Source of the DNA: Persicaria tinctoria
Lineage: Eukaryota; Streptophyta; Magnoliopsida; Caryophyllales; Polygonaceae
Direction of reading: 5' to 3'
NCBI GenBank assembly: GCA_037127255.1
Contig: JBANSL010000010.1
Coordinates: forward strand, 34,431,794 to 34,495,793
DNA length: 64,000 bases
Shown here: piece by piece, positions 11,861-21,984 of the stretch
Position numbering within the stretch: position 1 is the first letter of the stretch
Layout: each line of letters begins with the position of its first letter
Made by a program: the position numbers and the translations under genes
The notes under the pieces: generated by a model
What the model was told of the DNA's origin: nothing
What the model saw: the letters and a program-made list of their open reading frames with translations, nothing else
Databases searched by the model: none

Positions 11861-12487
11861 GGTCTGACGGTGAAGGCGAGTCTCCTCCATGATCAGTTGA
11901 GACCGGATCTTTTCAAATGTGGGGAGAGTTTCCGTCTGCTGGATATGAGTAGCAGCAACGTTGTATTCAGACGAAAGACCCGAAAGTACCTGGAGGACAA
12001 GGCGAGTGGCGCTGGGTTTGGAGTCGACGACGCTTAGTTGATCAGACAGGGTCTTGATATGCTGACAGTAGGCGGAAATCGACGAGAAAGAGGAAAACTT
12101 GCAACTTGAGAATTCGTGCTCAAGGTAGACGGCACGAGTGGACTTTTTGTCTTGGAAAAGATTCTGAAGCTTGGTCCAGGCACCCAAGGCGTTGTCTTTG
12201 GGGTCGAGGATGGTTGTCAATAAATCTTTGGAGATGGTGTTGAAGATCCATTGAAGGACAATGGTGTCAAGTTGAGCGAAGAGATTGTTGTCTTCACTGG
12301 CATGGCGTTCGATGGAGAAATCGATGTGGTGGAGGACTTTATGAGCCTTAACATGAGTCGTGAAGAGGTGCGACCACATGGTGTAGGAACTGGATTCGTG
12401 ATCAAGGATGACGGGGATGCAGTTTTTGATATTAGAGATCATGAGAGCGGAGTGGAAGGGCGGTTTGTTGGTGGGTGGGTCGGCCAT
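11816..12487 (-). CDS. Copia-type Gag polyprotein, gag-only short-LTR element (copy A)
   Basis: This is an uninterrupted 223-codon frame starting ATGGCCGACCCACCC. It has the plant Copia gag layout: an ISNIKN...VILDHESSSYTMW entry, then LFTTHVKAHKVLHHID, an LGAWTKLQNLFQDKKSTRAV block and SAYCQHIKTLSDQL. No zinc knuckle, protease, integrase or RT follows. Upstream on the same strand are a tRNA-iMet-type primer site (12685-12673) and an 80-bp LTR-like segment. It is related to copy B at 46,930-47,576. The frame could still be translated, but the element is a fragment and cannot move by itself. Confidence 0.7.
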   Translation of the reverse strand: MADPPTNKPPFHSALMISNIKNCIPVILDHESSSYTMWSHLFTTHVKAHKVLHHIDFSIERHASEDNNLFAQLDTIVLQWIFNTISKDLLTTILDPKDNALGAWTKLQNLFQDKKSTRAVYLEHEFSSCKFSSFSSISAYCQHIKTLSDQLSVVDSKPSATRLVLQVLSGLSSEYNVAATHIQQTETLPTFEKIRSQLIMEETRLHRQTIYLAFRLFQSFRLI

Positions 12488-12672
12488 TGCAACGAGAGGG
12501 AGAGAGAGGTGCGAGTGGGGGGGGGGGGGTTGGCGGCAAAGGGAGGCCGAGAGAGGGAGGATATCGGCACCGGGAGGGTGGCCGAGAGGAGGTGGTGGGT
12601 GGCGGCGGCAAGGGGGTGACGGCTAGGGTTTAGGACTAGGAGAAAAAGAAGAATTAGGGTTTGAGGATTTTA

Positions 12673-12685
12673 GGCTGTGATACCA
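12673..12685 (-). promoter_or_regulatory. Primer-binding site of Copia copy A
   Basis: TGGTATCACAGCC, one mismatch from the tRNA-iMet complement TGGTATCAGAGCC, abuts the short LTR. Confidence 0.7.
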
Positions 12686-12765
12686 TGTGATAAACATATA
12701 TATAGGTTACAAAGGTATTGGGCCTTTGGGCCCACTATACAATATAAGACCTATGTAATCTATCA
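12686..12765 (-). repeat. Short LTR of Copia copy A
   Basis: On the minus strand it runs from TGATAGATTACATAGG to TTTATCACA and abuts the primer site. It has the same order of words as the 129-bp LTR at 46,785-46,913 but lacks about 50 bp near its 3' end. No second LTR was found. Confidence 0.6.
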
Positions 12766-12879
12766 TCACCCATTTAATATCCGCTTTATATCAGATTTTC
12801 ACCCACTTTTTCGGGTCGGGTGAGATGGATATCCGTCAGGTGTGAGTGAAATTGTCATCCCTATTTTGGCCAAACTCGG

Positions 12880-13379
12880 CTTTGATACCATACTAAAGTC
12901 TATTATGACTAATAACCAGAGGGTCATGTGTATAAGCGCTTATGCGCTAGGGCCCTAACACATACGTCGAGAGGAGTTTCATCTAAAACCAATTGGCTAG
13001 AAGGAGTAGCTCATTAGCTTATATACTAAGGCTTGTTTATTCATATTTTCAATGTGGGATCCTCTTTGGTCTCTTCACATATCTCAACACGCTCCTGCAA
13101 ATTTAACTAGGGTCTTTATCTCTAGTTGAGACTTGGACAACGGGTCTAGCATCTCATTCTTTTTTATACCATACTGAAGTCCGTTGGGACTTGCGATCGG
13201 GGTCTCTTCACATATCTCAACTCGGACAGTTTGACTTTACCTTTGATACCATACTGAAGTCCGTTGGGACTTGCGATCAGGGTTGTGTGTATGTGCGCTT
13301 ATGCGCTAGTAGCCCAGCACATAAACCGAGTGGGGTTTCATCCTAAACCCATTCAGGAAGGAAAAGTATCCCACTTGGT

Positions 13380-13410
<31 letters not shown>

Positions 13411-13473
13411 AGACTTGTTTATTTATATTTTCAATGTGAGACTCTCTTTGATCTTTTCACGTATCTCAACAAT
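12880..13473 (-). mobile_element. TRIM-like retroelement cluster (two LTRs plus a partial third)
   Basis: Two minus-strand LTR-like copies, 12,885-13,088 and about 13,246-13,473, begin TGTTGAGATAYGTGAA and end next to TATGGTATCAAAG, a tRNA-iMet-type primer site. The spacer of about 150 bp contains a collapsed third copy (13,170-13,215). Each LTR keeps GCGCTTATGCGCTAG and TTTCATC blocks. Primer sites follow both LTRs, so this is a shared-LTR chain rather than one element. It interrupts the Copia gag frame, which stops at TATGACCCATTTGTAAT. A (TA)n run lies at 13,380-13,404. Confidence 0.65.
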
Positions 13474-13489
13474 TACAAATGGGTCATAT

Positions 13490-14065
13490 TTAGTACCAAG
13501 GCTTGCTAGGAGTTGAATGGAGTACTCTTGATTGGAGATGGATGGGTTGGCCTGCTGCGTTCAAGGGATTGACAAGAGCCTTGCCTCGGTTGAAGTGTAG
13601 TCTAATAAGGTTTCTTCGCCTTTCTTCAAGGATGAATACTGTAGGCGAGAATGGACCACTTGTGCACTCGATCGAACCACAAACAATTTATGAAAGGTTC
13701 ACCAAACCTCATTCGAGATTTTGCAATTCGTAATTTGGACAAGGACACATTCGGTGTACATAACAGTTAGAACAACCAAAGCAAGCTGATCCTTGGCTAC
13801 CTATTTGGAGTGCTTTGAGATTGGTTCATCGAAGGGAGGGTGTGAAGCTGGGCAAAGATGTGTTCCTTCAACAAAGGGTAAAAGACCTTGGGATCTAAGG
13901 TTTTGAGAAATTTGGACCTTCCATATAGCAAATTTGTTGTATGTGAACTTTTGAAAGTGAGAAGATGAAGGTAAGGTTTGGTGGTGATGGGGATTTGCAG
14001 CCGTAGCTTGAACCTTTCGTGATGACTTATGACTTGGATTAAAAAATAAGGATGTTTGTCCAATA
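13490..14065 (-). pseudogene. Copia gag N-terminal remnant
   Basis: The minus-strand frames read FQKFTYNKFAIWKVQI, LRSQGLLPFVEGT and, after stops and shifts, LLASLGTKYDPFVI. This is the order seen in plant Copia Gag (UBN2 family). It lies immediately downstream of the primer site at 14,079 and is cut by the TRIM insertion at 13,473. Confidence 0.65.
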
Positions 14066-14068
14066 CAA

Positions 14069-14079
14069 CTCTGATACCA
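14069..14079 (-). promoter_or_regulatory. Primer-binding site of the decayed Copia element
   Basis: TGGTATCAGAG, an exact 11-base complement of the tRNA-iMet 3' end, between the LTR remnant (14,080 upward) and the gag remnant. Confidence 0.75.
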
Positions 14080-14717
14080 TAGAGAGGAACTAAGAGACAA
14101 GAAAAACTTGATTGTAAGTTTTTTATTCTTAATTTATCCTTCTAGTTTTCTGGACAATTTATAGGCTTTTACACAATGAGTTATCTTGTGTCAAGTTTAA
14201 AGCTAAGATTAGCCTTCTAGAATACATTGGAAGATAGTTGTATTTACCTAACCACATACTGATTTACAATATACATGGTTTATTAGGTCATACTTTTTTT
14301 TTTTGTGAGTTTAGAGAATGAGATGGAGAAATGGTTAGACCATCCTAGAGATATGATTACTTATGCTAAAATTAGGTAACTAAACGGGGGGCAGTAAATA
14401 AATTTTGTATGAAAAATGAGAGAAGAGAGATAATGGTTAGAATATTGATCAATAAATCTTAACTTAAATATGGACTAAATTCCTAAGGTTAACCATTACA
14501 TTCCTTAACTAGAAACAAATGAAGGGTTAGTTTTTTTTTTCTTTTAACTTCCAGTCTTACACTAACCATGTTCTTGAATGGTTAAGAGTCACATCATGGT
14601 TAAGGTCACACTCATGTGCATCCTCAAATTCGCGTCCCTTTAAAACTCTTTCATAGAAATTTTGCATTAATGTGCACTTGTACTTCGCAAACAAATCAAC
14701 AACATCAATCTCAACTA

Positions 14718-15124
14718 CTCCCTCCATTCTTTTATAATTGTCGTTTTGATATTATACACACTAATTAAGGAAACACTGGTGTTGATCAACATTATACACA
14801 CTAATTAAGGAAACACTGGTGATGAATCTGCAACTTTCAAAATACCTTAAATCTCATCGCTAGAATTTGAAAACCGAGGGAGTATTAATTAGCGAAATTG
14901 GGGGTGTATTAATTAGATGGATGAGATTGATGGTCTTAATAAATGGGGAGTACAAAATTGGGGGAATTGATCAGACTCTATCATTACTTCCTTTAAAAAC
15001 TGGGGGAGTATTAATGAGAGAAATGACAGTAAATTAGAAAAAGTGATGTGATCAACTGGTAATGTCAAATATTTTGCTAAACAAAAAATGCCTCCAAACG
15101 ACAATTATAAAAGAACGGAGGGAG
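14718..15124. mobile_element. Stowaway (Tc1/mariner-type) MITE
   Basis: The ends CTCCCTCCATTCTTTTATAA and, inverted, CTCCCTCCGTTCTTTTATAA are flanked by TA on both sides (14716-14717, 15125-15126), the Stowaway hallmark. The inverted repeats run about 34 bp to AAACGACAATT. Inside, about 40 bp containing ACACTAATTAAGGAAACACT is duplicated in tandem (14,752-14,830). Confidence 0.85.
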
Positions 15125-15244
15125 TATATCATAATTAATTTCAACCTCCATTTTCCTCTCAACAACATCATTTTTTGTTAGAACTTCAACAACTAGCTAT
15201 AACCCTTCGTGTGAAGGACCATATATCTTGACTTCTCATATCTC

Positions 15245-15417
15245 CATTGTTCGTGTGCATGAGTGCACATGTGCTAGTAGCCTAGCACATAAGCGGAGTA
15301 AGGTTATATCAATAAACCAATTGGCAATAGGAGAAGTATTCCACCGACTTATATGCTAAGGTTTGTTATGCTCAATTTTCGGCGTGGAACTTTTTTAATC
15401 TCTACACATCTCTCAAC
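15245..15417 (-). repeat. Diverged solo LTR of the TRIM family
   Basis: The minus strand starts TGTTGAGAGATGTGTAGAGA and keeps the CCAATTGGTTTAT, AGCACAT and GCACATGTGC blocks of the cluster at 12,880-13,473. Confidence 0.55.
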
Positions 15418-16387
15418 AAAACTCTACCATCTTTACAGAAGTCCAATATTTTAAAGCTAATAATGCTTGAGCAATTGATGGTCTTTCAAAGCTAGAATTA
15501 ATGAAGCAAAGTTTGAGATGCTTGTGATTAAATTCCATAATAGGTTCTCAATGCTCCAAGAACATATGGTCAACTTCTAGGTCAACCAGTAGTCAACACA
15601 AAGAAGCACACCATAGTTGCATTAGGCAATGAACAAGAATGTTGGAAAGTACATGTTGCTTAAGTCGAATGTCAATAGCAAGGAAGCAAACATATTTAGT
15701 AGTCGATCTCATATGAGAAAGATGAAGAAGAACCCAAGTATGTCACTCTAGCTAGAGCCATGCAAACCACCCTTATGTCATATATGTTTCTAAAGGAGAT
15801 CTCAGTGAAGAAGAGAGAGCTAGAGGCTGTAGAGACAATGGTTCTGAATAAAAGCTATTGAGATTGAGTATGTATATTACATAAGAAGCTAGATGATCTA
15901 GGTGAGATCATAAATAGTCGCGGATCTACAGGGGACTTGGGATGGCTGAACCCCCTATCCTAAAATAAGAGATTTTTCTTTTTTATATATCGGGTATTTT
16001 TTTGGAATAAAATTAAGTAAAGGGAGTGTTAGAGCATGAAACAATGTTGGCATAAGCGGTAAGGGACGGATTGTAGGTCTTGAGAGTCTAGATGGCATGG
16101 GTTTGACTCTCCAAATTGTTCCTCTACCTTTTAATTATATTATTTTTAAGTTCAATTCCTTAAGATGAGAATCAATTTAGATTAGAAATTGTGGGAGCAG
16201 GGAGTTTTAATTTGAATTTTATATATTGATAGAATTTGGTTTGAATGATTTGTTGGATTTGGGAAATAATATTAGTTATAATGACTTATTTGGTTCATAA
16301 GGAATTTTTTTGGTGAAGTTGCTGGTTGTTTAAGATGCAAACGTGTACTGTGCTATTTTGCTAGCAATGTGGGTGTTCTTCTAGTGT
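15418..16387. other. Eroded DNA, no gene recognised
   Basis: Short frames only. A segment at 15,916-16,000 opens with GTCGCGGATCTACAGGGGA and has AACCCCCTATCC, resembling the end of a common plant DNA element, but no partner end was found. Confidence 0.4.
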
Positions 16388-16735
16388 GTGAGTTCTTCTG
16401 GCATAACGACTACAAGGGTTGTGATTCGAGACCACTGTGGTTCTATTATCTGTTGCCAAGGATCCCATTGCGGGGAGTCGTATGCTCTCAAGCCAGAGGT
16501 GTTGGCTTTTCACGAAGGGTTGGTTGCAGCCCGCCAGCTTGGGATTTCGAGGCTCGAGGTTGAAGGTGATTGTCTGGCGGTTATCAATGCTACCAGTGAT
16601 GTCTGGAGCTATCCTTGAGAAATCGAGATCATCATGGCGGACGCTCGGAAGCTTATTTAGGACTTCCATTATTTTTCCCAAATTTACCTCATAGCTAAAT
16701 TTTAAGGCAATTTACCCTCGGAATTGGCCATAAGG
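16388..16735 (+). pseudogene. RNase H-like (RVT_3) fragment of a LINE
   Basis: The frame reads CGESYALKPEVLAFHEGLVA, RQLGISRLEVEGDCLAVINA and, after a stop, EIEIIMADARKLI. The pattern E.LA...GL..A...G...L..EGD...VI is that of the RNase H-like domain at the end of plant LINE pol genes. The first catalytic Asp region is lost. Confidence 0.5.
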
Positions 16736-17084
16736 TTAATAGGTAGTTAAAGCATCAATTCTATTTAGCATCGAACATAGCTTTGAAAAGTTTTAAAGCT
16801 AAGTTTGAGGCAGTTTGCATCGCATTTAGCCTCCCAATTTTTTGAGGGTAGGACTGTCAAAGTCACCCTTGAATTATTGTCCTTTTTAGTTTTTAGGACC
16901 TAGACAAAAAACCCGATATGCCAATCATAAATGCTTATTTTGGTAAATAAGATACAAATGTCTTTGCGGTTTGAGGTCTAGCTAGTGTCAATATTATGTG
17001 ATTGTCCGTCTACTTTTTAATGTCAAGGATTTTATTCATTCCAAATTGCGTCTCATCATGGCTAATTAATCAATTACTCACTAG

Positions 17085-17340
17085 GTTGGCACAATTGAAA
17101 ATGTTCATACGAAGGTAGGTAAGCTTTACATCCCATTATTCTAGCTTGGAAGATGATTTTTAGCCATCTTTGAAACTAGCATTGATGTCAAGAATGGAAA
17201 ACTCCCTTTGACTATGAAGGATGAGAAAATAGAGTACAAACTTGAGACATATAATGAGACCATCTCGGTGTTAATCAAGACAATTTGCTATAAGATTGAG
17301 ATGGATCATGCTTAGGAAGAAATCACTACTACTATGCTAG
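17085..17340 (+). pseudogene. Gypsy (Athila-like) protease-downstream fragment
   Basis: The frame reads FLAIFETSIDVKNGKLPLTM, then KDEKIEYKLETYNETI. This matches the segment that follows the aspartic protease in Athila/Tat-type Gypsy elements (RPFLAT...IDV+NGKLTL+V.DE.IEF). Stops interrupt it. A remnant of one element may resume after the hAT insertion at 18,945, but nothing there is clear enough to assign. Confidence 0.45.
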
Positions 17341-17436
17341 CTCGTTGGTTTGTGACCATGCTAAATGTTTGAACACAAAATAGTAGCGAGACTCCCACTA
17401 CCATATAGTATGAAAAAGAAGCAGCGATCTAGTAGG

Positions 17437-18936
17437 CAGGGCCGGACTTGAGGTTAGGCCCAACAGGCCCTCGCCTCGGGCCCAACCAACCCAGGGGCCC
17501 ATATATATTAATGGAAAAGGAGGAGAACGTTGCATGTAAAGAAAAAATAGAAAATGGAATAAATGCAACGTTGAAAAAAAATGAAAAAGGGCAAGAGTGA
17601 AGACAGTCGAACAGAAAAGGAGGGTGGTAGGCGGACTGCTCAACTCGCTTGGGCGATTCCCCCCCTTCGCATATCACAACAGCGACCATCGGCGTCGGAA
17701 CTCGGAACCATGACCAGGACCCCCCCCCCCCCCCCCACTCCTCCTTCATGTAGCCGTCGCCCGTCGGATGCCGGCGTCTCTCTCTTAGGCTCTCCTCTCA
17801 TACTCGGTGGCATGCGCCAGGCAGCTCACCGCTCACCCTTGAATTGTTCCAAGACAAAATCCGATTCTTCTAATTTCTAAGTACGAGATCAGGTATAATT
17901 TTTTTCAATTTCATCCTAGATTTTTGAATTATTTGGATTTAATTTATAAGATGTAGACTTTAGTAATTAGGTTTTTGAAATTAGGATTGGAATTTGGAAT
18001 TGAATTTGTAGGATTTGGAATTGAATTGTGTTGTTTTTATAACCTGTAAGAAGTTCGACCTCCATATAGAATTTTAATTCCTAATTCAAAGGGATATTTG
18101 CACATTTGGGAATACTAGTATTAGATGTTATTGGTATAATCTAGGAGCACTGAGGCTATCAATCTGCTATACATGATGTTGAAAGCCTTGTGTGTTCATG
18201 GTGTGGCACCAATCCAGTTGCAGGAGAAATCAAGAACCATGCAACAAGTTCAGCTTAAGTCATATTGTTCGTGATGTGTTGCTGAATTTATACCAACAAC
18301 TCTCAATGCTTATTCTTTTGATTTCTTCCTAATTTGTAGTCCTAATCTAGTTGCTGGATTTTAATCTAGGAATTATAATGATTTTGTTAATCTTTCTTGT
18401 GCATGTATATATGATATATCCAATTGAAATCTTTGTTGAAATGGTTTTTGGTATTAGAAAACTATTTCAAAAACCAATTATTCTACCATAACTTACTTAG
18501 GGCTTGTTTGGTTGAACATAGGAAGTACGCTTCCTAGGAAGTTACTTCCCGTGAATTCAATTCCCATGAATTGTAATTCCCATAAAATTTTAAAAGTTGT
18601 TTGGTTAAGTTATAAGATGTAAGAAATTTAAATGGAGGAAGTTGGATTTTTCCATAAAAAATGGTGGAATTGCAACTTACCTAGTCCCCCCTAGGTAAGT
18701 GAAATTCCTCCATGTTGTAGGAATTGGAATTCCTGGGAACTCAGAATCCTGGATTTTTTCGTGTTAAAAAACACAACCAAACACAGCTATTTATTCTACT
18801 TCTTGGGGTTTTAAACTTCTTGTGTTTTTTAAATGGTAACCAAACGAGCTCTTATGTATATACGGTATAGTAGAGCAAAAGAGGGGCCTAATTTTAAACT
18901 CCGGCTCGGGCCATTAAAAACTCAGGTCCGACCCTG
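17437..18936. mobile_element. Non-autonomous hAT element
   Basis: The left end CAGGGCCGGACTTGAGGTT and the inverted right end CAGGGTCGGACCTGAGTTT match at 16 of 19 positions. Flanks CTAGTAGG and GTAGTAGA agree at six of eight positions (TAGTAG), an aged 8-bp duplication. The interior has no transposase; it holds a poly-C run near 17,720 and a Tourist-like MITE. Confidence 0.75.
18500..18851. mobile_element. PIF/Harbinger (Tourist-like) MITE nested in the hAT element
   Basis: The ends GGGCTTGTTTGGTT and, inverted, GAGCTCGTTTGGTT are flanked by TTA on each side (18497-18499, 18852-18854). The 3-bp TTA duplication and end sequence are typical of Tourist MITEs. Confidence 0.75.
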
Positions 18937-19545
18937 GTAGTAGACACCTAAGTTGAGTTTAAGATTGACAATCAAGTGAGTCTTTCTGATGGTAAGTCAA
19001 GTATGTTCCCAAGACCTAATGGAACAAGATGATCAGAGCCATATTGAGTCACAAGGATCCTAAATGATGGAATAGCAAAGTTGTGATATAAGGATCTAGG
19101 AAAATTTAAGGTATTGAGATAGAGATGGAAACTTGTTTGTTACCGCCCTGTCTCTATCTTAACCCAAACATACTTGATTGTTTTTATCTTTATTTTTTCT
19201 CTTTCAACTCTCTTTGTATCCGTCTATTCGAAAAAGCAGTGGCGGTTCCAAAGGGGCTCAGATTTTTTTATTTGGAAATTTTTATTAATTTTAGAGATTA
19301 AATAGTGCAAAAAAGAGGTGGTGTATCACAAATATAGCTTAGCCTAATTGGAAAGAAGAGTATTTATTACCTTGACGTTCTTTCCACTGCACATGTATAT
19401 AGTGCAATTCATTGAGTGTAAAAAGTAGTTGTGTAACTGAATTTTCAGAGCACAACTTAATCTATCTAATGGAGTTTGTGCTAGTTTTCTTGATCCGTTT
19501 TCCTTCATTTCTAATCATTTCATAGTCGATTACTATGTGTCCAAA

Positions 19546-19558
19546 TGGTATCAGAGCC
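19546..19558 (+). promoter_or_regulatory. Retroelement primer-binding site
   Basis: TGGTATCAGAGCC, the exact tRNA-iMet complement, preceded by a TG/CA-type LTR edge (GTGTCCA AA). The LTR upstream (about 19,250-19,543) is too eroded to bound. A TRIM-like LTR start, TGTTGAGAATATGATTTTGG, follows at 19,682. Confidence 0.6.
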
Positions 19559-19899
19559 AGGTTTGGCTGGGTGCAGTGCGATCCGGGACCCTGGTCTATT
19601 GGCTAGCCGACCTTAAGGCATTGAGTCGTCAAGTGCAACCGGCAAATAATGCGTGGTCAGACAGTTGCATTTGAATGGGTCTGTTGAGAATATGATTTTG
19701 GATAATATCCCACGTGGAAAATACAGTAAATCCAAGCCTTACACATAAGTGGATAGACTATTTCTCCTAATGCTAATTGATTTTAGGATGAAGTCTCATT
19801 CGACTTGTATGCTCGACTTGGTTAGTGCATGTGCGCTTGGACGTCCTGGAGCTGGATCCTATTTTGATCTTAGTTCAGTTCGATCGACTCAATCGCTCT

Positions 19900-20460
19900 A
19901 CATACGTACCTGCAAAATTGATAATGATGCGAATCAAGATGGCCTTATGTGGGTCAAACAATAATCTTGATCCAGGCGAGCTCTCAAGATCGATTCGAGG
20001 GCAATTGATGGCAAATAGTGTCTTCCTCAAGAGAAAGAAGAAGGCACCACCATGGATTAAAGAAAAGATATTATTTAATTATTATTATTATTTTTAGTTA
20101 TTTTCATATTTAGTAACTCCTATGTAGTTGGAGCTATTTATGGATCTCTTATTTTAGTAATACTTAGTTAGGTGAATAAAAGGGAAAAGGAAAGTTTATA
20201 TCTTCTAGATATTTTCCTTGTCTATTAAGTAGGAATATTTAGTTAGGATTATTATTAGGATTTAATATTTATCTAAGCCAAAACTTTATCTTTTGCAAAG
20301 ATAGAATTGGTATAGTTCCCTATTTAAACCATTGTATTTTCATTGATGTAATTAGATTGGAAAATATATTGAGGAACCCTTTTTAAGATTAAAAAGGTTC
20401 TTCGATCTCCCAATCCAAAAGCCTTCGCAATCAATTTATGTTCTTGTTCATTCATAAATC
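19900..20460 (+). repeat. Gypsy-type LTR/internal-end segment, plus orientation (left arm of an inverted pair)
   Basis: Blocks GAATCAAGATGG, GAGCTCTCAAGATCGATTCG, CCTCAAGAG, AAGGCACCACCATGG, AGTTGGAGCTATTTATGG and TTTGCAAAGATAGAATTGG occur in the same order, inverted, at 21,960-21,240. The GGCACCACCATGG block and the AT-rich LTR body fit the 3' end of a plant Gypsy element running into its LTR. Confidence 0.55.
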
Positions 20461-20526
20461 ATCCGATACCAAATCCTAATCCCAAAAACAAAACCAAACA
20501 CAAGAAAGAAAACAAACAAATAAAAA

Positions 20527-21099
20527 CTAAAGCAAAGGCAAAAGACAAAACAGCGACGGCAAACACTTAGAAAATTCAGCAAAGGCAAACAGCAACAGCG
20601 AGTAGCGGCAGTGGAAGCAGCAGCAGCGACGGATGCTGCGGGTGTGTTGCAGGCGCAGCAAGCCTACTGCGGCCGCTGCCAGCGACGGTTCCTCTGTTTT
20701 AGCCATTAATCTGGCATCTCGGTTGGCTTGACATTGTGCCTCTTCCTCCTGGAACTTTGCTTGACGTTGTGCATCCACGACGGCAAAATGTGCTTGAATC
20801 TCGGCGTTAAGTTCGGCTTGAAGTTGTTGACGCCTCTCCTTTTCGATTTCTGCTTGCCGTTGAAGTGCCTCCTCAGCCTCTCTTTGTTGGAGAAGCCGAA
20901 TCTGATAGCGTTGTCGACACCTCTTATCTTCGCTCTCCAATTGACGTTGTTCTTCCTCTTGACGTTGAAGCCAAAGTTGGCGTCTTTTGGCTTCGCGTTG
21001 ACGCTCTAGGGTTTTTTGTTGTAGCCAAGCTCTCCGACGTAACTCTTGGTTGCGTTGTTGTTGTTGTTTAGCACGTTCCAAAGTAAAAAATTCATCCAA
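20527..21099 (-). CDS. Coiled-coil ORF, possible Gypsy gag leader or hypothetical
   Basis: The 190-codon frame starts MDEFFTLERAKQQQQRNQEL. Residues about 5-140 are almost entirely Arg, Gln, Glu and Leu in heptad-like spacing, a strong coiled-coil. The C-terminal 40 residues are Cys/Leu-rich and probably read out of frame. It lies inside the inverted LTR pair and begins just downstream of the right-hand LTR on the same strand, so it may be the start of that element's gag. I do not recognise a specific family. Confidence 0.35.
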   Translation of the reverse strand: MDEFFTLERAKQQQQRNQELRRRAWLQQKTLERQREAKRRQLWLQRQEEEQRQLESEDKRCRQRYQIRLLQQREAEEALQRQAEIEKERRQQLQAELNAEIQAHFAVVDAQRQAKFQEEEAQCQANRDARLMAKTEEPSLAAAAVGLLRLQHTRSIRRCCCFHCRYSLLLFAFAEFSKCLPSLFCLLPLL

Positions 21100-21239
21100 T
21101 GGATCGGGATCATCCCCCTAGTCGCCCCAAATTTCCCACGACATCCAATCAAAATATTAATAACATCAAGCTAAAAGGAACAAAGAGCGTAGCATAACCT
21201 GTCTCTGAATATTAATGCCGAGAACACTCGATCACTAAA

Positions 21240-21960
21240 ATCTTTTATGTAAACAAATCGTTTGGATTGATAATCGAAGAACCCTTTAGCCAAAGGGTTT
21301 CTTCAATTCTATATTCAATATAATTTTCTTGAAGGTAGAAAAGCGTTTAAATAACAAAGCATGCCAATTCTATCTTTGCAAAAGATAGAGTTTTGGCTTA
21401 GATAAATAAATATTAAATTCTAATAATACTAATTAATAAATAAATCCTACATAAATCTTTCTACTTAGTGGTCAAGGAAAATATCTAAAAGGATAGACAT
21501 TCCTTTTACACCTTTATTCACCTAACTAAGTATTACTAAAAATAAGACATTCCATAAATAGCTCCAACTAACATAGGAGTTACTAAATATGGAAAGACTC
21601 TAAAAACTAATAACAATAATAATAATTAAATAAATAAAATATATTTTATTCAAGCCATGGTGGTGCCTTCTTTTTCCTCTTGAGGACGACACTCTTTGCC
21701 GTTAATAGCATTCGAATCGATCTTGAGAGCTCGTTTGGATCAAAATCATTGTTGGACAAACATAAGACCATCTTGATCTGCATCGAAAATGCAAAAAAAA
21801 AAAAAGATTTCTCGAAAAAAATTGAGCCCCCGTTTATATCGAGTCGGCGTTGAGAGTTGTCGGGTCGATACTCGCTCTCGACTTAAAAAAAAACAAATTA
21901 AAACGCTGCGTTTAAAGCTTCTCAGAGTGTACAGACGGTCAAACCCTCTTGCAATCTTGA
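21240..21960 (-). repeat. Gypsy-type LTR/internal-end segment, minus orientation (right arm of the inverted pair)
   Basis: It has the same ordered blocks as 19,900-20,460 read on the other strand, with indels. A TATTTAAAC box near 21,350 may be the LTR promoter. Divergence between the arms is clearly higher than between the Gypsy LTRs at the right of the window. Confidence 0.55.
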
Positions 21961-21984
21961 GCCTCTCTCTCCCCTGCACCGGCC

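Larger units (their letters stand above)
11373..12863. mobile_element. hAT-like element with TAGGGATGACAAT ends
   Basis: The ends TAGGGATGACAATGGGTCGG and, inverted, TAGGGATGACAATTTCACTC share 13 terminal bases. The flanks ATTTGGCC (11365-11372) and TTTTGGCC (12864-12871) form an 8-bp duplication with one mismatch, fitting hAT. Subterminal GGGTCGGGTGG and GGTCGGGTGAG words recur at both ends. It has no transposase; most of the interior is a short-LTR Copia gag fragment, so that retroelement landed in it or was captured. Confidence 0.6.
8786..14290 (-). mobile_element. Decayed Ty1-copia element, broken up by later insertions
   Basis: A primer-binding site (TGGTATCAGAG) at 14079-14069 on the minus strand sits at the inner edge of an LTR-like segment, 14080 to about 14290. 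Related sequence at about 8795-8923 is the 3' LTR remnant; both share CTTCTAG and TTTATAGGC blocks and a following TTAGCCTT. Between them lie gag (13,500-14,065) and pol (8,886-10,260) remnants, separated by a LINE end, a hAT-like element and TRIM copies. The RT segment runs straight into the 3' LTR near 8,923, so the end of RT, RNase H and part of U3 are deleted. Confidence 0.65.
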
